Under the pieces are notes generated by a model. The model made no database searches. It worked only from the letters and a program-made list of their open reading frames with translations, and had not been told where the DNA came from. A stretch of DNA of 28,917 nt from an uncultured Eubacterium sp. (GTDB lineage: Bacteria; Bacillota; Clostridia; Lachnospirales; Lachnospiraceae): the NCBI RefSeq assembly GCF_934295145.1, contig NZ_CAKRAS010000037.1, forward strand, positions 1-28,917, given 5' to 3'. Positions 14,603-22,294 of this stretch are shown here, in pieces. Both the position numbers and the translations under genes were made by a program. The number at the start of each line of letters is the position of its first letter. The first letter of the stretch is position 1.

Positions 14603-15013
14603 CTAATCTTCCTTGAGATACTTTTTTGGTGTGTACTTTTTTGCACGCTTTTTTGAATCTAAGTACAGCATCTGGATTTCATCCATGAATGCTGTTTTGT
14701 CCTCATCGGATAATCCACCACCGGCGAACATGGCGGCTGTCTGCGCAATGATCTGTTGAGCCTGATTGGCACCACGACTTCCAAACTGTTCAGCTGCCTG
14801 TGTGATGAATGCTTCGTTTTCTGTCATTAAGTATGTAAGATCACAGCTTAGGACATCCGCCAGTTTCTGATAGATGGCATGCTGCTTTGGGTAGCGGCCT
14901 TCAATTTCCCATCCGCGGATTGTTCTGAGTGAAACACCAACAGCCTGAGCAAGCTGTGTCTGGTTCAGTCCTTTTTCCTTTCGTAACGTTTTTACTTTCT
15001 CTCCGAATGTCAT
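14603..15013 (-). CDS. XRE-family transcriptional repressor
   Basis: This 136-aa protein has a Cro/CI-type helix-turn-helix at about residues 5-60 (LRKEKGLNQTQLAQAVGVSLRTIRGWEIEG in two parts), then a helical C-terminal half ending in a Lys-rich tail. The pairing with an ImmA-type protease and the divergent promoter region make it the likely master repressor of the element. Three 18-bp dyads in the 319 bases upstream are its probable operators. AGAGGT precedes the start. Confidence 0.92.
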   Translation of the reverse strand: MTFGEKVKTLRKEKGLNQTQLAQAVGVSLRTIRGWEIEGRYPKQHAIYQKLADVLSCDLTYLMTENEAFITQAAEQFGSRGANQAQQIIAQTAAMFAGGGLSDEDKTAFMDEIQMLYLDSKKRAKKYTPKKYLKED

Positions 15014-15084
15014 AACGATACCTCTTTCTATTAGCTTATTTCAAAGATAGTTGAATTTGAGTAATTGCCTTATTTTTGATGAAA

Positions 15085-15102
15085 TAGGCAAATTATTACC
15101 TA
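15085..15102. promoter_or_regulatory. Putative XRE operator 1
   Basis: TAGGCAA-ATTA-TTACCTA, an 18-bp dyad closest to the repressor gene. Confidence 0.6.
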
Positions 15103-15119
15103 AAATATTAAATTGCCTC

Positions 15120-15148
15120 TTGACAATAGGTTACTTATTGCCTATAAT
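15120..15148 (+). promoter_or_regulatory. Consensus promoter of the polY operon
   Basis: TTGACA (15120-15125), a 17-base spacer and TATAAT (15143-15148) match the SigA consensus exactly. Operator 2 fills the spacer and touches the -10, so a bound repressor should block it. Confidence 0.85.
15127..15144. promoter_or_regulatory. Putative XRE operator 2
   Basis: TAGGTTA-CTTA-TTGCCTA lies within the promoter spacer and the first bases of the -10. Confidence 0.65.
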
Positions 15149-15163
15149 GTGAACCACAAAAGA

Positions 15164-15181
15164 GAGGTAATTACTTGCCTA
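15164..15181. promoter_or_regulatory. Putative XRE operator 3
   Basis: GAGGTAA-TTAC-TTGCCTA lies about 10-25 bases past the expected transcription start. Confidence 0.6.
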
Positions 15182-15332
15182 TAATATATATGATATTGCT
15201 CATAAAGTCAATAGAATTATAGATTAAATTGCCTATTTCCGAACGTGATTTCAGATTGAATTATCAAGAAATATCATAAATGTAGATGCCTGATCGGAAA
15301 AACAGGCAAGTTGATGGGAGGTGTTTGAATAG

Positions 15333-16601
15333 ATGGAAAACAAATCATATATCTGTATTGATCTTAAATCATTTTATGCATCGGTGGAATGCGCTGAACG
15401 TGGTCTGGATCCTTTTTGCACGAATCTCGTTGTTGCAGATCCGGAGCGGTCAAAAAGTACCATATGTTTGGCAATCACACCGGCGATGAAACAGGCAGGG
15501 GTAAAAAATCGCTGCAGAATCCATGAGATTCCACCAGATATACCATATATAGTAGCAAAACCAAGGATGCATCTATACCTGGAATACTCCGCAAAGATCT
15601 ATGGGATCTATCTTAGATATATCGCACCGGAAGATATTCACGTATATTCAGTGGATGAATGTTTTCTGGATGTTACGGATTATCTGAAATTTTATCATAT
15701 GACGGCAGAGGAAATGGCTGCAGCACTTATGGGAGCAGTAAAGAAAGAGACTGGGATCACTGCAACAGCAGGGATAGGATCGAATCTGTATCTGGCCAAG
15801 ATTGCCATGGATATTATAGCAAAACATACAAAGAAATGTATCGGAACGCTGACGGAGAGCAGTTACCGGAAAATGCTATGGTCACATAAACCACTGTCTG
15901 ATTTCTGGCAGATCGGACGGAGGACGGAGCGGAAACTGGCTCAGTATGGGATATATACTATGGGTGATATTGCCAAAATGTCCTTAAATTCTGAAGATTG
16001 GTTGTACCGATTATTTGGAATTGATGCAGAATTGCTGATTGACCATGCCTGGGGAGTGGAGTCATGCCGGATGCAGGATATCAAAAATTATCAGCCAACA
16101 GATCACAGCCTGTCAAACGGGCAGGTACTTATGAGAAATTATGCTTTTGAGGAAGCACTAGTTGTGGTAAAGGAAATGGCAGATATACTGTCACTGGATT
16201 TGATGGATAAAGGGCTGGTTACGGATTCTGTTACGTTGCGGATCTCTTATGATCAACGCTTCGGGATCGCTGATACTGGTGGGACTGTGAACCTGAAAAA
16301 GCAGAGCAATAGCAGTGGCCTGATCATTCAGAATGTAGAGCAGTTATATCGGGCAACCACAGATATTTATACCGGGATCCGACGGATCAATATTACAGCA
16401 AATCGTGTCTATCCGGAAAGTTGCCTGCAGTATGATCTGTTTACGGATCCGGTGAAAGTAGAAAAAGAACAGGATATCCAGCAAATGGTATTGGCGATAA
16501 AAAAACGGTTTGGAAAAAATGCGATTTTGCGCGGGGTAAACCTGCTTCCCTGTGCAACTACGATAACGAGAAACCAGCAGATTGGCGGACATCATGCTTA
16601 G
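15333..16601 (+). CDS. Y-family DNA polymerase (UmuC/DinB-like)
   Basis: This 422-aa translesion polymerase of the ImpB/MucB/UmuC type has the first catalytic Asp in CIDLKSFYASVEC (D10), the SVDECFLDVT motif (D108, E109), the ATAGIGSNLYLAKIAMD segment, a helix-hairpin-helix thumb region (DFWQIGRRTERKLAQYGI), and a little-finger domain to the end. Such enzymes copy damaged DNA. Mobile elements often carry one with a YolD-like partner, probably induced when the repressor is removed. The start has GGGAGG 13 bases upstream, past GTTTGAATAG. It heads an operon driven by the repressed promoter at 15120. Confidence 0.93.
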   Translation: MENKSYICIDLKSFYASVECAERGLDPFCTNLVVADPERSKSTICLAITPAMKQAGVKNRCRIHEIPPDIPYIVAKPRMHLYLEYSAKIYGIYLRYIAPEDIHVYSVDECFLDVTDYLKFYHMTAEEMAAALMGAVKKETGITATAGIGSNLYLAKIAMDIIAKHTKKCIGTLTESSYRKMLWSHKPLSDFWQIGRRTERKLAQYGIYTMGDIAKMSLNSEDWLYRLFGIDAELLIDHAWGVESCRMQDIKNYQPTDHSLSNGQVLMRNYAFEEALVVVKEMADILSLDLMDKGLVTDSVTLRISYDQRFGIADTGGTVNLKKQSNSSGLIIQNVEQLYRATTDIYTGIRRINITANRVYPESCLQYDLFTDPVKVEKEQDIQQMVLAIKKRFGKNAILRGVNLLPCATTITRNQQIGGHHA

Positions 16602-16618
16602 ATAGGAGATGAGGAAAG

Positions 16619-17029
16619 ATGGATTATAGCGACATCATGGATATGGATAAACCGATATCACATCATAAGCCAATGGATATTACGCACCGGGCGAAAATCT
16701 TTGCTCCATTTGCAGCATTGAAGGGATTTGAGGATTGCATCCGGCAAAAAGAGATCGTGTATGAAGAATATCCGGTCCTGTCAGAAGAACAAAAAGACAG
16801 GCTGGATCAGAAGATACAAATGATCGGAACAGGATATGTGCTGACCGTAACCTATTTTGTACATAACCATCCGTTGGATACCAGGAAAGGACAGATTCAG
16901 ACAGTGACTGGTGAGGTGATATACTGGAATCCTTCCAGAAATCTTCAGATCGGACAAACGGAAATACAGATATGTGACATTATAGAACTGTCCGGAGATA
17001 TATTTGATGGGCTGGAAGAACCGGCCTGA
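16619..17029 (+). CDS. YolD-like family protein
   Basis: This 136-aa protein begins with an acidic segment (MDYSDIMDMDKP), followed by the family core (RAKIFAPFAALKGFEDCIRQ) and a C-terminal beta-rich half (GEVIYWNPSRNLQIGQTEIQICDIIEL). YolD-like proteins sit beside Y-family polymerases in Firmicutes and their plasmids and are thought to resemble UmuD in role. It starts 17 bases after the polymerase stop, with GGAGATGAGGAAAG upstream. Confidence 0.9.
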   Translation: MDYSDIMDMDKPISHHKPMDITHRAKIFAPFAALKGFEDCIRQKEIVYEEYPVLSEEQKDRLDQKIQMIGTGYVLTVTYFVHNHPLDTRKGQIQTVTGEVIYWNPSRNLQIGQTEIQICDIIELSGDIFDGLEEPA

Positions 17030-17032
17030 ACA

Positions 17033-17281
17033 TTGAAACTGCATGAAAGAATGGAAAGCAGATCAGATGTGGTAGCTGAGCAAGCTGACATTTTGACATG
17101 CCTGGCCAACAAAGCAGGACAGATAATGATCCCGTTGCAGATACTCCGCGGTGCTTTGCCGCTTACGGAATGGAGGACTGCGACATGCACTCATCAACGG
17201 TTCCTTTCCCTTATCCGTTTGAGTAATCATAATTACGTGGAGGATTCTGATGAGAATAAAATCAACAGCAGTACAAAATGA
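17033..17281 (+). CDS. Doubtful frame between yolD and the 64-aa gene
   Basis: A frame open from a TTG at 17033 (or ATG 17051) reads MESRSDVVAEQADILTCLAN and continues past IMIPLQILRGALPL, then overlaps the next gene by about 30 bases. A second frame from ATG 17098 gives 42 residues ending YPFE and a stop at 17224. Neither has a strong ribosome binding site. One of them may be real, or the two may be halves of a frameshifted gene. I cannot choose between these. Confidence 0.25.
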   Translation: MKLHERMESRSDVVAEQADILTCLANKAGQIMIPLQILRGALPLTEWRTATCTHQRFLSLIRLSNHNYVEDSDENKINSSTK

Positions 17282-17444
17282 GATCATACGATATGACATA
17301 GACAAAAGACGAGAGGATGACCGGCATATCATGGAGCTGGTCCGGCTGATCACAGACCGGGGGAATAACGCAGAGATCCGGAGAAAGGGGAACGGTTCCC
17401 TGACTGTGTATGAAGTAAAAAAACATATTGTAACCGTCGAGTAA
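17250..17444 (+). CDS. 64-aa protein of the polY operon
   Basis: This small, strongly charged protein (KRREDDRHIMELVRLITDRG and VYEVKKHIVTVE at the end) has no membrane segment. GGAGG lies 8 bases before the ATG, and the terminator at 17468 follows closely, so it is probably the last gene of the polymerase operon. No family or function is recognised. Confidence 0.65.
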   Translation: MRIKSTAVQNEIIRYDIDKRREDDRHIMELVRLITDRGNNAEIRRKGNGSLTVYEVKKHIVTVE

Positions 17445-17467
17445 TCGGACTTGGCGAAGGACTGATT

Positions 17468-17521
17468 GGAGTCATGGATGATCATTCCCAGGAATGGGAG
17501 TGGTTGTCTATGGCTCCTTTT
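17468..17521 (+). terminator. Terminator of the polY operon
   Basis: GGAGTCATGGA pairs with TCTATGGCTCC (G-U pairs allowed) around an inner CATTCCC/GGGAGTG stem, followed by TTTTA. Confidence 0.65.
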
Positions 17522-17560
17522 AGTTTCCGTAGATAAAAAAGTGACGTATATATACCTTTG

Positions 17561-17611
17561 AAAAATTTGCAGAATTTTTTGTATAAGCGCCGTACAGCAA
17601 ACGATATATGA
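17561..17611 (+). promoter_or_regulatory. Sigma-associated promoter-like motif, copy 1
   Basis: TTTGTATAAGC at 17578 followed by GT.C.GCAAA.GATA matches the copy at 18454 at 27 of 34 positions, and an AAAAATTT box sits at the same distance upstream in both. TTGTAT and GATATA are 18 bases apart, a promoter-like spacing. It is about 175 bases before the sigma start. Confidence 0.65.
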
Positions 17612-17623
17612 GGAGGAGTATTT

Positions 17624-17638
17624 ATGAGAGGTCCATAG
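17624..17638 (+). CDS. Four-codon leader frame MRGP
   Basis: ATG AGA GGT CCA TAG is preceded by GAGGAGGAG at ideal spacing, a much stronger ribosome site than such a short frame would need by chance. It may be a leader peptide that couples ribosome position to the folding of the RNA downstream, or the relic of a lost gene. Confidence 0.35.
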   Translation: MRGP

Positions 17639-17665
17639 GATAAAAAAATACTGAGAAAAGATGAA

Positions 17666-17785
17666 AAGGGCAGTGATAGGAGTCGCAGACTTCCGTTAAA
17701 AAAAAACGGGTGAGTCTGGGACTGCTTTTGCTGCCCTTATTTCACAGACCTGACCACCTGGGCCATATGGCAGAAAGAGGTCAGG
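17666..17785 (+). promoter_or_regulatory. Folded mRNA leader that masks the sigma RBS
   Basis: The first fold is AAGGGCAG/CTGCCCTT (17666 and 17731) with an inner GTCGCAGACT/AGTCTGGGAC and CCGTT/AACGG. The second is CCTGACC (17749-17755) pairing with GGTCAGG (17779-17785), enclosing the dyad GCCATATGGC. The last pairing ends at the base before the sigma ATG and covers part of its AGAGG site. Confidence 0.55.
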
Positions 17786-18436
17786 ATGCTGAAATTAAAA
17801 GAGTTAAAAGCAATGATACCAGAGACAGGCAAGATGGATCGTGTTCCGACTTATAAAAAGTTACGGGAATCAGGGTGTGAAATTGTGGTAAAAGAGGTGA
17901 TCGATCCGGATACGGAAGTAATGGTGTATGACAACGGTCTTGTAGTGTACAGGAACTTCCGGCGTATCACGATCTTTCCTTTACATACATGCAACTCATA
18001 CAGTTACGAGGATGGAAAACACCAGAATCTTGTGTATGAAAAAGTATTTGAGGACGAAGCGTGGTATCTGCGCCTTATCTTAGAAGGGGAAGACCGGCTG
18101 GCACAGAACCAGCGGACACGCGATGCCTTCCACAGAGTGGTATCTTACAGTGCAATTTCAGAAGAATGGAAACTGATGGAAGATGAAAGCATGGATCTGT
18201 TGCAGTCTGTTATGAGGAAAGAGACATTGGATAAACTCATGCTGCTTCTGAATGAACAGGAGAAAGAAATCTTACTTGCTTATTACGTGGAAGGGATTTC
18301 CCAGGAGCAGATCGCGGAAGTTTTTGAGGTAACACAGCAGAACATCAGTTATTTGATCCGGGCAGCGGTAAAAAAATCCAGAAGATTATTGGAAGAAGAG
18401 CCTGATTGTGCGTTCCGAATGAGAAATAAAAAGTAA
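17786..18436 (+). CDS. Sigma-70-like factor of the element
   Basis: This 216-aa protein has a clear sigma region 4 (about residues 150-202: LNEQEKEILLAYYVEGISQE, QIAEVFEVTQQNISYLIRAA), the HTH that reads the -35. The N-terminal half (VYDNGLVVYRNFRRITIFPL) is not a standard region 2 that I recognise, so -10 contacts may be unusual. The start is ATG 17786, next to a hairpin that covers AGAGG. A repeated promoter-like motif lies before its leader and again 18 bases after its stop, ahead of the pilus genes, suggesting self-activation and control of the pilus. Alternatively it is a sigma-like activator that needs the host polymerase sigma. Confidence 0.8.
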   Translation: MLKLKELKAMIPETGKMDRVPTYKKLRESGCEIVVKEVIDPDTEVMVYDNGLVVYRNFRRITIFPLHTCNSYSYEDGKHQNLVYEKVFEDEAWYLRLILEGEDRLAQNQRTRDAFHRVVSYSAISEEWKLMEDESMDLLQSVMRKETLDKLMLLLNEQEKEILLAYYVEGISQEQIAEVFEVTQQNISYLIRAAVKKSRRLLEEEPDCAFRMRNKK

Positions 18437-18487
18437 AAAAATTTCAAAAAGTATTTGTATAAGCCCGGTGCGGCAAAAGATAGGTGA
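18437..18487 (+). promoter_or_regulatory. Sigma-associated promoter-like motif, copy 2
   Basis: TTTGTATAAGCCCGGTGCGG at 18454 followed by CAAAAGATAGGTGA; see copy 1 at 17561. It starts right after the sigma stop and is the only promoter-like sequence I see before the pilus operon. Confidence 0.65.
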
Positions 18488-18801
18488 AAGGGGAGTTGAG
18501 ATACTTTCCCATGCACCTTGAAAATTGAAGAACCTGCCCGGAATGATACCTGAGTCGAATGTGCATCGGCGTGTCTTCTCAGTGCATACGTTTTGGAAAT
18601 AAGAAACCAAAACAGGAACGGATCCGGGGAAGAACACAGGAGTAATGCTTATATTTCATTTTTTAGATGACAGTAGATTGTGCAGCGGTGTCAATGGATA
18701 CCGCTGTATGCATGTGCTGTTATCTTACCTGCTATATGGCGGGTAACTGTCCCAAACAGCCGAAAAAAGCAGCAACCTACAAAGAAAGGAATCAAAAAAA
18801 T
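18437..18801 (+). promoter_or_regulatory. Leader region of the pilus operon
   Basis: These 365 bases contain the second sigma-associated motif (18437-18487) and then a long untranslated leader with stems such as TGCAGCGGT/ACCGCTGTA (about 18680-18708) and TTACC..GGTAA (about 18725-18748). A frame open from 18667 joins the pilin in phase, but its 45 residues are Cys-rich and precede a normal signal peptide, so I take them as non-coding. Confidence 0.55.
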
Positions 18802-21351
18802 ATGAAAAAGAAAGAAGTATTACTGAGATTAGGAGCAATGGCAATGATCGCAGCGCTTGGAATCGCACCAGTTACATCAGGCATTTCTGCCATGGCAGCG
18901 ACTTCTACCGTATCAACCAATAATACCGCGACAAAAAATGATCTGGCAAATGCGGATATTGTGGATGAATCCAGGACAGGATCGATCACCATTAAAAAGT
19001 ATGACATCACAGCGGCGGAAGCAGCCGGTGACTACAAAGCCGGTACATATAAGGCAACTGGTGAGCAGGATAGCAAAGTGGAAAATGCACTTTCCGATTA
19101 TGCAATCGAAGGGGTGCAGTTTTCTTATTTGCGCGTGGGAAATGTAGAAACGCACAGTGTCAATAACGGAACAGATACAGAGATCAAACTGGTGTATGAG
19201 ATCCCGGAAAAACTGGCATCCATTCTTGGCTTGTCAAAAGCAGATGTGGTGGATATGACTTCTGAAAAAGAGGCGCATCCATGCCATAACAAAGGGGTAT
19301 ATCATTATACCAGCCAGCAGATTTCAGATGCACTGGCAGACATTCTGAAAGCAGATAATGTAGCTGCAAAGAATGCGCTGGAAAGTTATCTGTATGATTA
19401 TGGAACCATGGATTCTACCACAGACCAGACCGCGGCGGAAGGTGTGGTGAACATGCCAAAAACAGATAAGACAGGTACTACGACAGCGAAAGATCTGGAG
19501 CTTGGATTATATTTGTTTGTGGAGACAGAAACACCAGAAAATGTAGTAGAGACCGTCAATCCATGGTTCGTCCAGCTTCCATTTACGAATGAAAGCGCAC
19601 AGACAAGCACCGATGGAGTGACCTATGGAACAGAAGGCAGCCATAATGAAGATGGCGTGACAAATTCTGGTTCTGCAGAGGGAACAAAGGCACATACATC
19701 CGGCGGTGAGCAGTGGTTATATGACATGACAGTCTACCCGAAGAATCAGACCGGAAATCCGACACTGGATAAAAGTGTAAGAAACGCTTACAGCAATACT
19801 GTTTCTGCAAAAGCGGATGTTGTATCAGGTACAGATAAAAATGGAACCGTACATAAAGGCAGTGACTATGTATCAAAAAATAATTCGGAATCACTGGTCG
19901 TTTATAACAAAGACACCAACGCAAAGAATACGGCAGATACTTCCGATGCAGCGTATGTAGCCAACAGAGGCGGTTATACGGCAGATGGTGTTACCGCCGG
20001 AAAAGGCGGAGCCGGTTACAGTGAGGATTTTTCGTACAGGGATACAACGACAGCATCAGAAGGAGATGTCCTGGATTATATCCTTGTATCAAAGCTCCCG
20101 CATATCAGTTCCAAAGCGACCTTCCTGAGCGAGTATACCTTTACAGATACTTTGGCAAAAGGGATTTCTTATAATAAGGATGTTAAGATCGCTTTTTATG
20201 ACAAGGCGGAGGATGCGAATGCCAATAATACCCAAAATGCAGTGCTTTTGTGGAACCTTGCATCTGATGACTATTCACAGAAATATGTGGATGTATCAGT
20301 AGAGGATCCAAATACCGGAGCGGTGACAACAAACGGGGAAACCCGGCTGAAAGTGACCATGACAGAGGATGGCCTGGGTGTGATCAATGGTTCTGGTACC
20401 AATAATCCGGAAGGAAAAGAGAACCTGGATGGCCTGTCGGATTACTATATGGTTGTGTATTATACTGCAACTGTCCATTCCGATGACTCTGTGATCCTGG
20501 GTGATGAAGGCAACCAGAATAATGTTGACCTGATCTGGAGCAGAACATCCGATGGATATTACAATATGCTGGAGGACCGCAATTATGTCTATTTTTATGG
20601 ACTGGATCTGACCAAGACATTCAGTGATAATAAGGGAAAATTTGAAAACGTACAGTTCAAACTGTACAACAGCACAGATGCTTATTATGTGGTTGCAGAA
20701 AAATCCGCAGAGGAAGATGGAGTCTATTATGTCACCGGAAAAACCACCGATGAGTCCAAAGCAACAAGTTTTGTCCCGAATGCTGACAGCGGAAAGCTGC
20801 TGGTGAAAGGAACAGAAGCAGATAAGTACCAGCTGACAGAAGTTGCGACCGATGACGGTTATAATCTTCTGAAAGACCAGATCGTGATCGATATCTCTGC
20901 AACTGACAGGGATGTGATCGCATCTGTTGCAGGTGTGACCGGAATGGATGCAGCTGCAGTCGAAAAGATCGTGAAAAATTATCATGGTGGCATTTATGAT
21001 GAAAATGGAAATCTGGTCAGCAGTCAGCTGGATGAACTGACCGGAGACCTTGCAGGCGGACCAAACATGGAAAACGCAAATGGACGTACCATCGGAAAGA
21101 CAGATCTGTACGTTGGCGCGATCAAAAAGGCATCTGCCACAGTAGACCAGATCGAAGCAAACATGACAACAGAAGATGGATCTGAGCATGCATCCGTCCT
21201 TCTGACAGTGAACAATACCAAAGGCTTCCTTCTCCCACAGACGGGTGGAAAAGGATTATATCTGGTAACGATCGTGGGTGCGATCACTGTTGCCGGTGGC
21301 TGTTATCTTGTGAGCCGCAAGAAAAAACTGGATATCGAAATTGATGAATAA
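18802..21351 (+). CDS. Major pilin, isopeptide-forming, LPQTG-anchored
   Basis: This 849-aa secreted shaft pilin has a signal peptide (residues 1-32, MKKKEVLLRLGAMAMIAALG to SAMA), an N-terminal domain, the pilin motif VYPKN at 311-315 (Lys314 would be the link between subunits), SpaA/Cna-B-like folds with a YQLTEVATDDGY E-box at 676-687, and a C-terminal sorting signal: LPQTG at 811-815, a hydrophobic helix and SRKKK. Class C sortases join such subunits into a covalent pilus. The start follows AAAGGAATC; an in-frame upstream extension lacks a signal. It is first in the operon and is followed by a terminator, which should favour high pilin over sortase levels. A long minus-strand frame inside it is a shadow. 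Confidence 0.92.
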   Translation: MKKKEVLLRLGAMAMIAALGIAPVTSGISAMAATSTVSTNNTATKNDLANADIVDESRTGSITIKKYDITAAEAAGDYKAGTYKATGEQDSKVENALSDYAIEGVQFSYLRVGNVETHSVNNGTDTEIKLVYEIPEKLASILGLSKADVVDMTSEKEAHPCHNKGVYHYTSQQISDALADILKADNVAAKNALESYLYDYGTMDSTTDQTAAEGVVNMPKTDKTGTTTAKDLELGLYLFVETETPENVVETVNPWFVQLPFTNESAQTSTDGVTYGTEGSHNEDGVTNSGSAEGTKAHTSGGEQWLYDMTVYPKNQTGNPTLDKSVRNAYSNTVSAKADVVSGTDKNGTVHKGSDYVSKNNSESLVVYNKDTNAKNTADTSDAAYVANRGGYTADGVTAGKGGAGYSEDFSYRDTTTASEGDVLDYILVSKLPHISSKATFLSEYTFTDTLAKGISYNKDVKIAFYDKAEDANANNTQNAVLLWNLASDDYSQKYVDVSVEDPNTGAVTTNGETRLKVTMTEDGLGVINGSGTNNPEGKENLDGLSDYYMVVYYTATVHSDDSVILGDEGNQNNVDLIWSRTSDGYYNMLEDRNYVYFYGLDLTKTFSDNKGKFENVQFKLYNSTDAYYVVAEKSAEEDGVYYVTGKTTDESKATSFVPNADSGKLLVKGTEADKYQLTEVATDDGYNLLKDQIVIDISATDRDVIASVAGVTGMDAAAVEKIVKNYHGGIYDENGNLVSSQLDELTGDLAGGPNMENANGRTIGKTDLYVGAIKKASATVDQIEANMTTEDGSEHASVLLTVNNTKGFLLPQTGGKGLYLVTIVGAITVAGGCYLVSRKKKLDIEIDE

Positions 21352-21365
21352 ACGGATCAAAGGAG

Positions 21366-21392
21366 CCGGGCAGGGAAAACTGCCCGGTTTTT
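21366..21392 (+). terminator. Terminator between pilin and sortase
   Basis: A perfect 8-bp stem CCGGGCAG/CTGCCCGG with a 6-base loop is followed by TTTTT. No promoter is visible before the sortase, so partial readthrough is the likely way the rest of the operon is expressed. Confidence 0.85.
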
Positions 21393-21424
21393 ATGCATGC
21401 CGGGAAAAGGATAGAAAAAGCAGT

Positions 21425-22294
21425 ATGGGTAAGAAAAAACAAATGATCCTGGCGGTCTTACTGGTATGTATCGGTGTCACATGTATGTTGTATCCATGGT
21501 TCAGTAACTGGCTGTATTCCAATTCTATTGATTCCCAGGTTGAAGTATATGAAAAGCAGACAGAAAATACAGATCAGGCAGAATTAGAAGATATCCTGCA
21601 GAAAGCAAAGCTGTATAACCAGAAGCTGGCACAAAGCAGGGTGGCATTGACAGATCCCTTTGAGTTGGTGGATGCAGGCAGGGAAAATGATATTTCCTAT
21701 GAGTCCACCCTGGATTTGGATGGTTCCGGACTGATGTGTTTTGTAGAGATCCCGAAAGTGGATGTTTACCTGCCTGTCTATCATGGCACATCCACGGAAG
21801 TCTTGAAGAAAGGTGCCGGGCATCTGGAAGGTTCTGCACTGCCGGTTGGCGGCATTGGGAACCGCCCGGTGATCTCAGCACATACCGGAGTCAATGCGTC
21901 AAAAATGTTCAGTGATTTGACGGAACTGGAAGAAGGGGATCTGTTCTTTATCCATGTGTTGGATGAAGTTCTGGCATATCGGGTTTGTGAGATTCAGGTG
22001 ATCCTGCCGGAAGATACTAGCAGCCTTGTGGCTGATAATGGAAGAGATCTGGTATCTCTGCTTACCTGTACCCCGTATGGCGTTAATACGCACCGCCTGG
22101 TGGTGACCGGGGAACGGACGGAGTATTCTGATCCGGTTTTAGCAGAGGCACAGGAGGAATGCAAAGCTACCGGTGAGTCACAATGGATGCAGGCATACAA
22201 AAAGGCATTGATGATCAGTGCATTCAGTATCCTGGCAGTCAGTGGTTCGGTAAAGGGATACCACCTTGTCAGAAGAAAGAGAAAAAGCAGATGA
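21425..22294 (+). CDS. Class C (pilin) sortase 1
   Basis: This 289-aa membrane transpeptidase has an N-terminal helix (about residues 7-22), a catalytic domain with the His in SAHTG (H153), the Cys in LTCTPYG (C215) and the Arg in NTHRL (R224), and a C-terminal transmembrane helix with a basic tail, the two-helix layout of class C sortases. An Asp-containing lid-like segment (LTDPFELVD) precedes the core. The start is uncertain: ATG 21344 overlaps the pilin end but lies before the terminator hairpin and has no ribosome site; ATG 21425 gives a normal length. Its stop overlaps the next start (ATGA). Confidence 0.9.
   Translation: MGKKKQMILAVLLVCIGVTCMLYPWFSNWLYSNSIDSQVEVYEKQTENTDQAELEDILQKAKLYNQKLAQSRVALTDPFELVDAGRENDISYESTLDLDGSGLMCFVEIPKVDVYLPVYHGTSTEVLKKGAGHLEGSALPVGGIGNRPVISAHTGVNASKMFSDLTELEEGDLFFIHVLDEVLAYRVCEIQVILPEDTSSLVADNGRDLVSLLTCTPYGVNTHRLVVTGERTEYSDPVLAEAQEECKATGESQWMQAYKKALMISAFSILAVSGSVKGYHLVRRKRKSR

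Larger units (their letters stand above)
15014..15332. promoter_or_regulatory. Divergent control region between XRE and polY
   Basis: It holds three dyads with the same 7-4-7 layout and the SigA promoter described separately. It also has single half-sites ATTGCCT (15064, 15112, 15228), a GAACGTGATTTC at 15241 that is a poor match to the Firmicute LexA box, and a GCCTG/CAGGC hairpin at about 15287-15306. I cannot assign a clear minus-strand promoter for the repressor. Confidence 0.6.
17445..17785 (+). promoter_or_regulatory. Terminator, motif and leader before the sigma gene
   Basis: This 341-base stretch holds the polY-operon terminator, the first copy of the sigma-associated motif, a four-codon open frame and two folded regions before the sigma start; each is listed separately. 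No longer gene is present. Confidence 0.6.

Noticed and set aside
15241..15252. GAACGTGATTTC as a LexA box for the polymerase operon
   Set aside because: The second half-site is degenerate and it lies about 90 bases past the promoter; the XRE dyads explain control better.
18667..18801. In-frame N-terminal extension of the pilin
   Set aside because: It would place 45 Cys-rich residues before a good signal peptide, and the ATG at 18802 has its own ribosome site.
20296..21189. A 297-codon minus-strand open frame opposite the pilin gene
   Set aside because: Its Ile/Cys/His-rich sequence, lack of ribosome site and full overlap with a clearly coding pilin mark it as a shadow frame.
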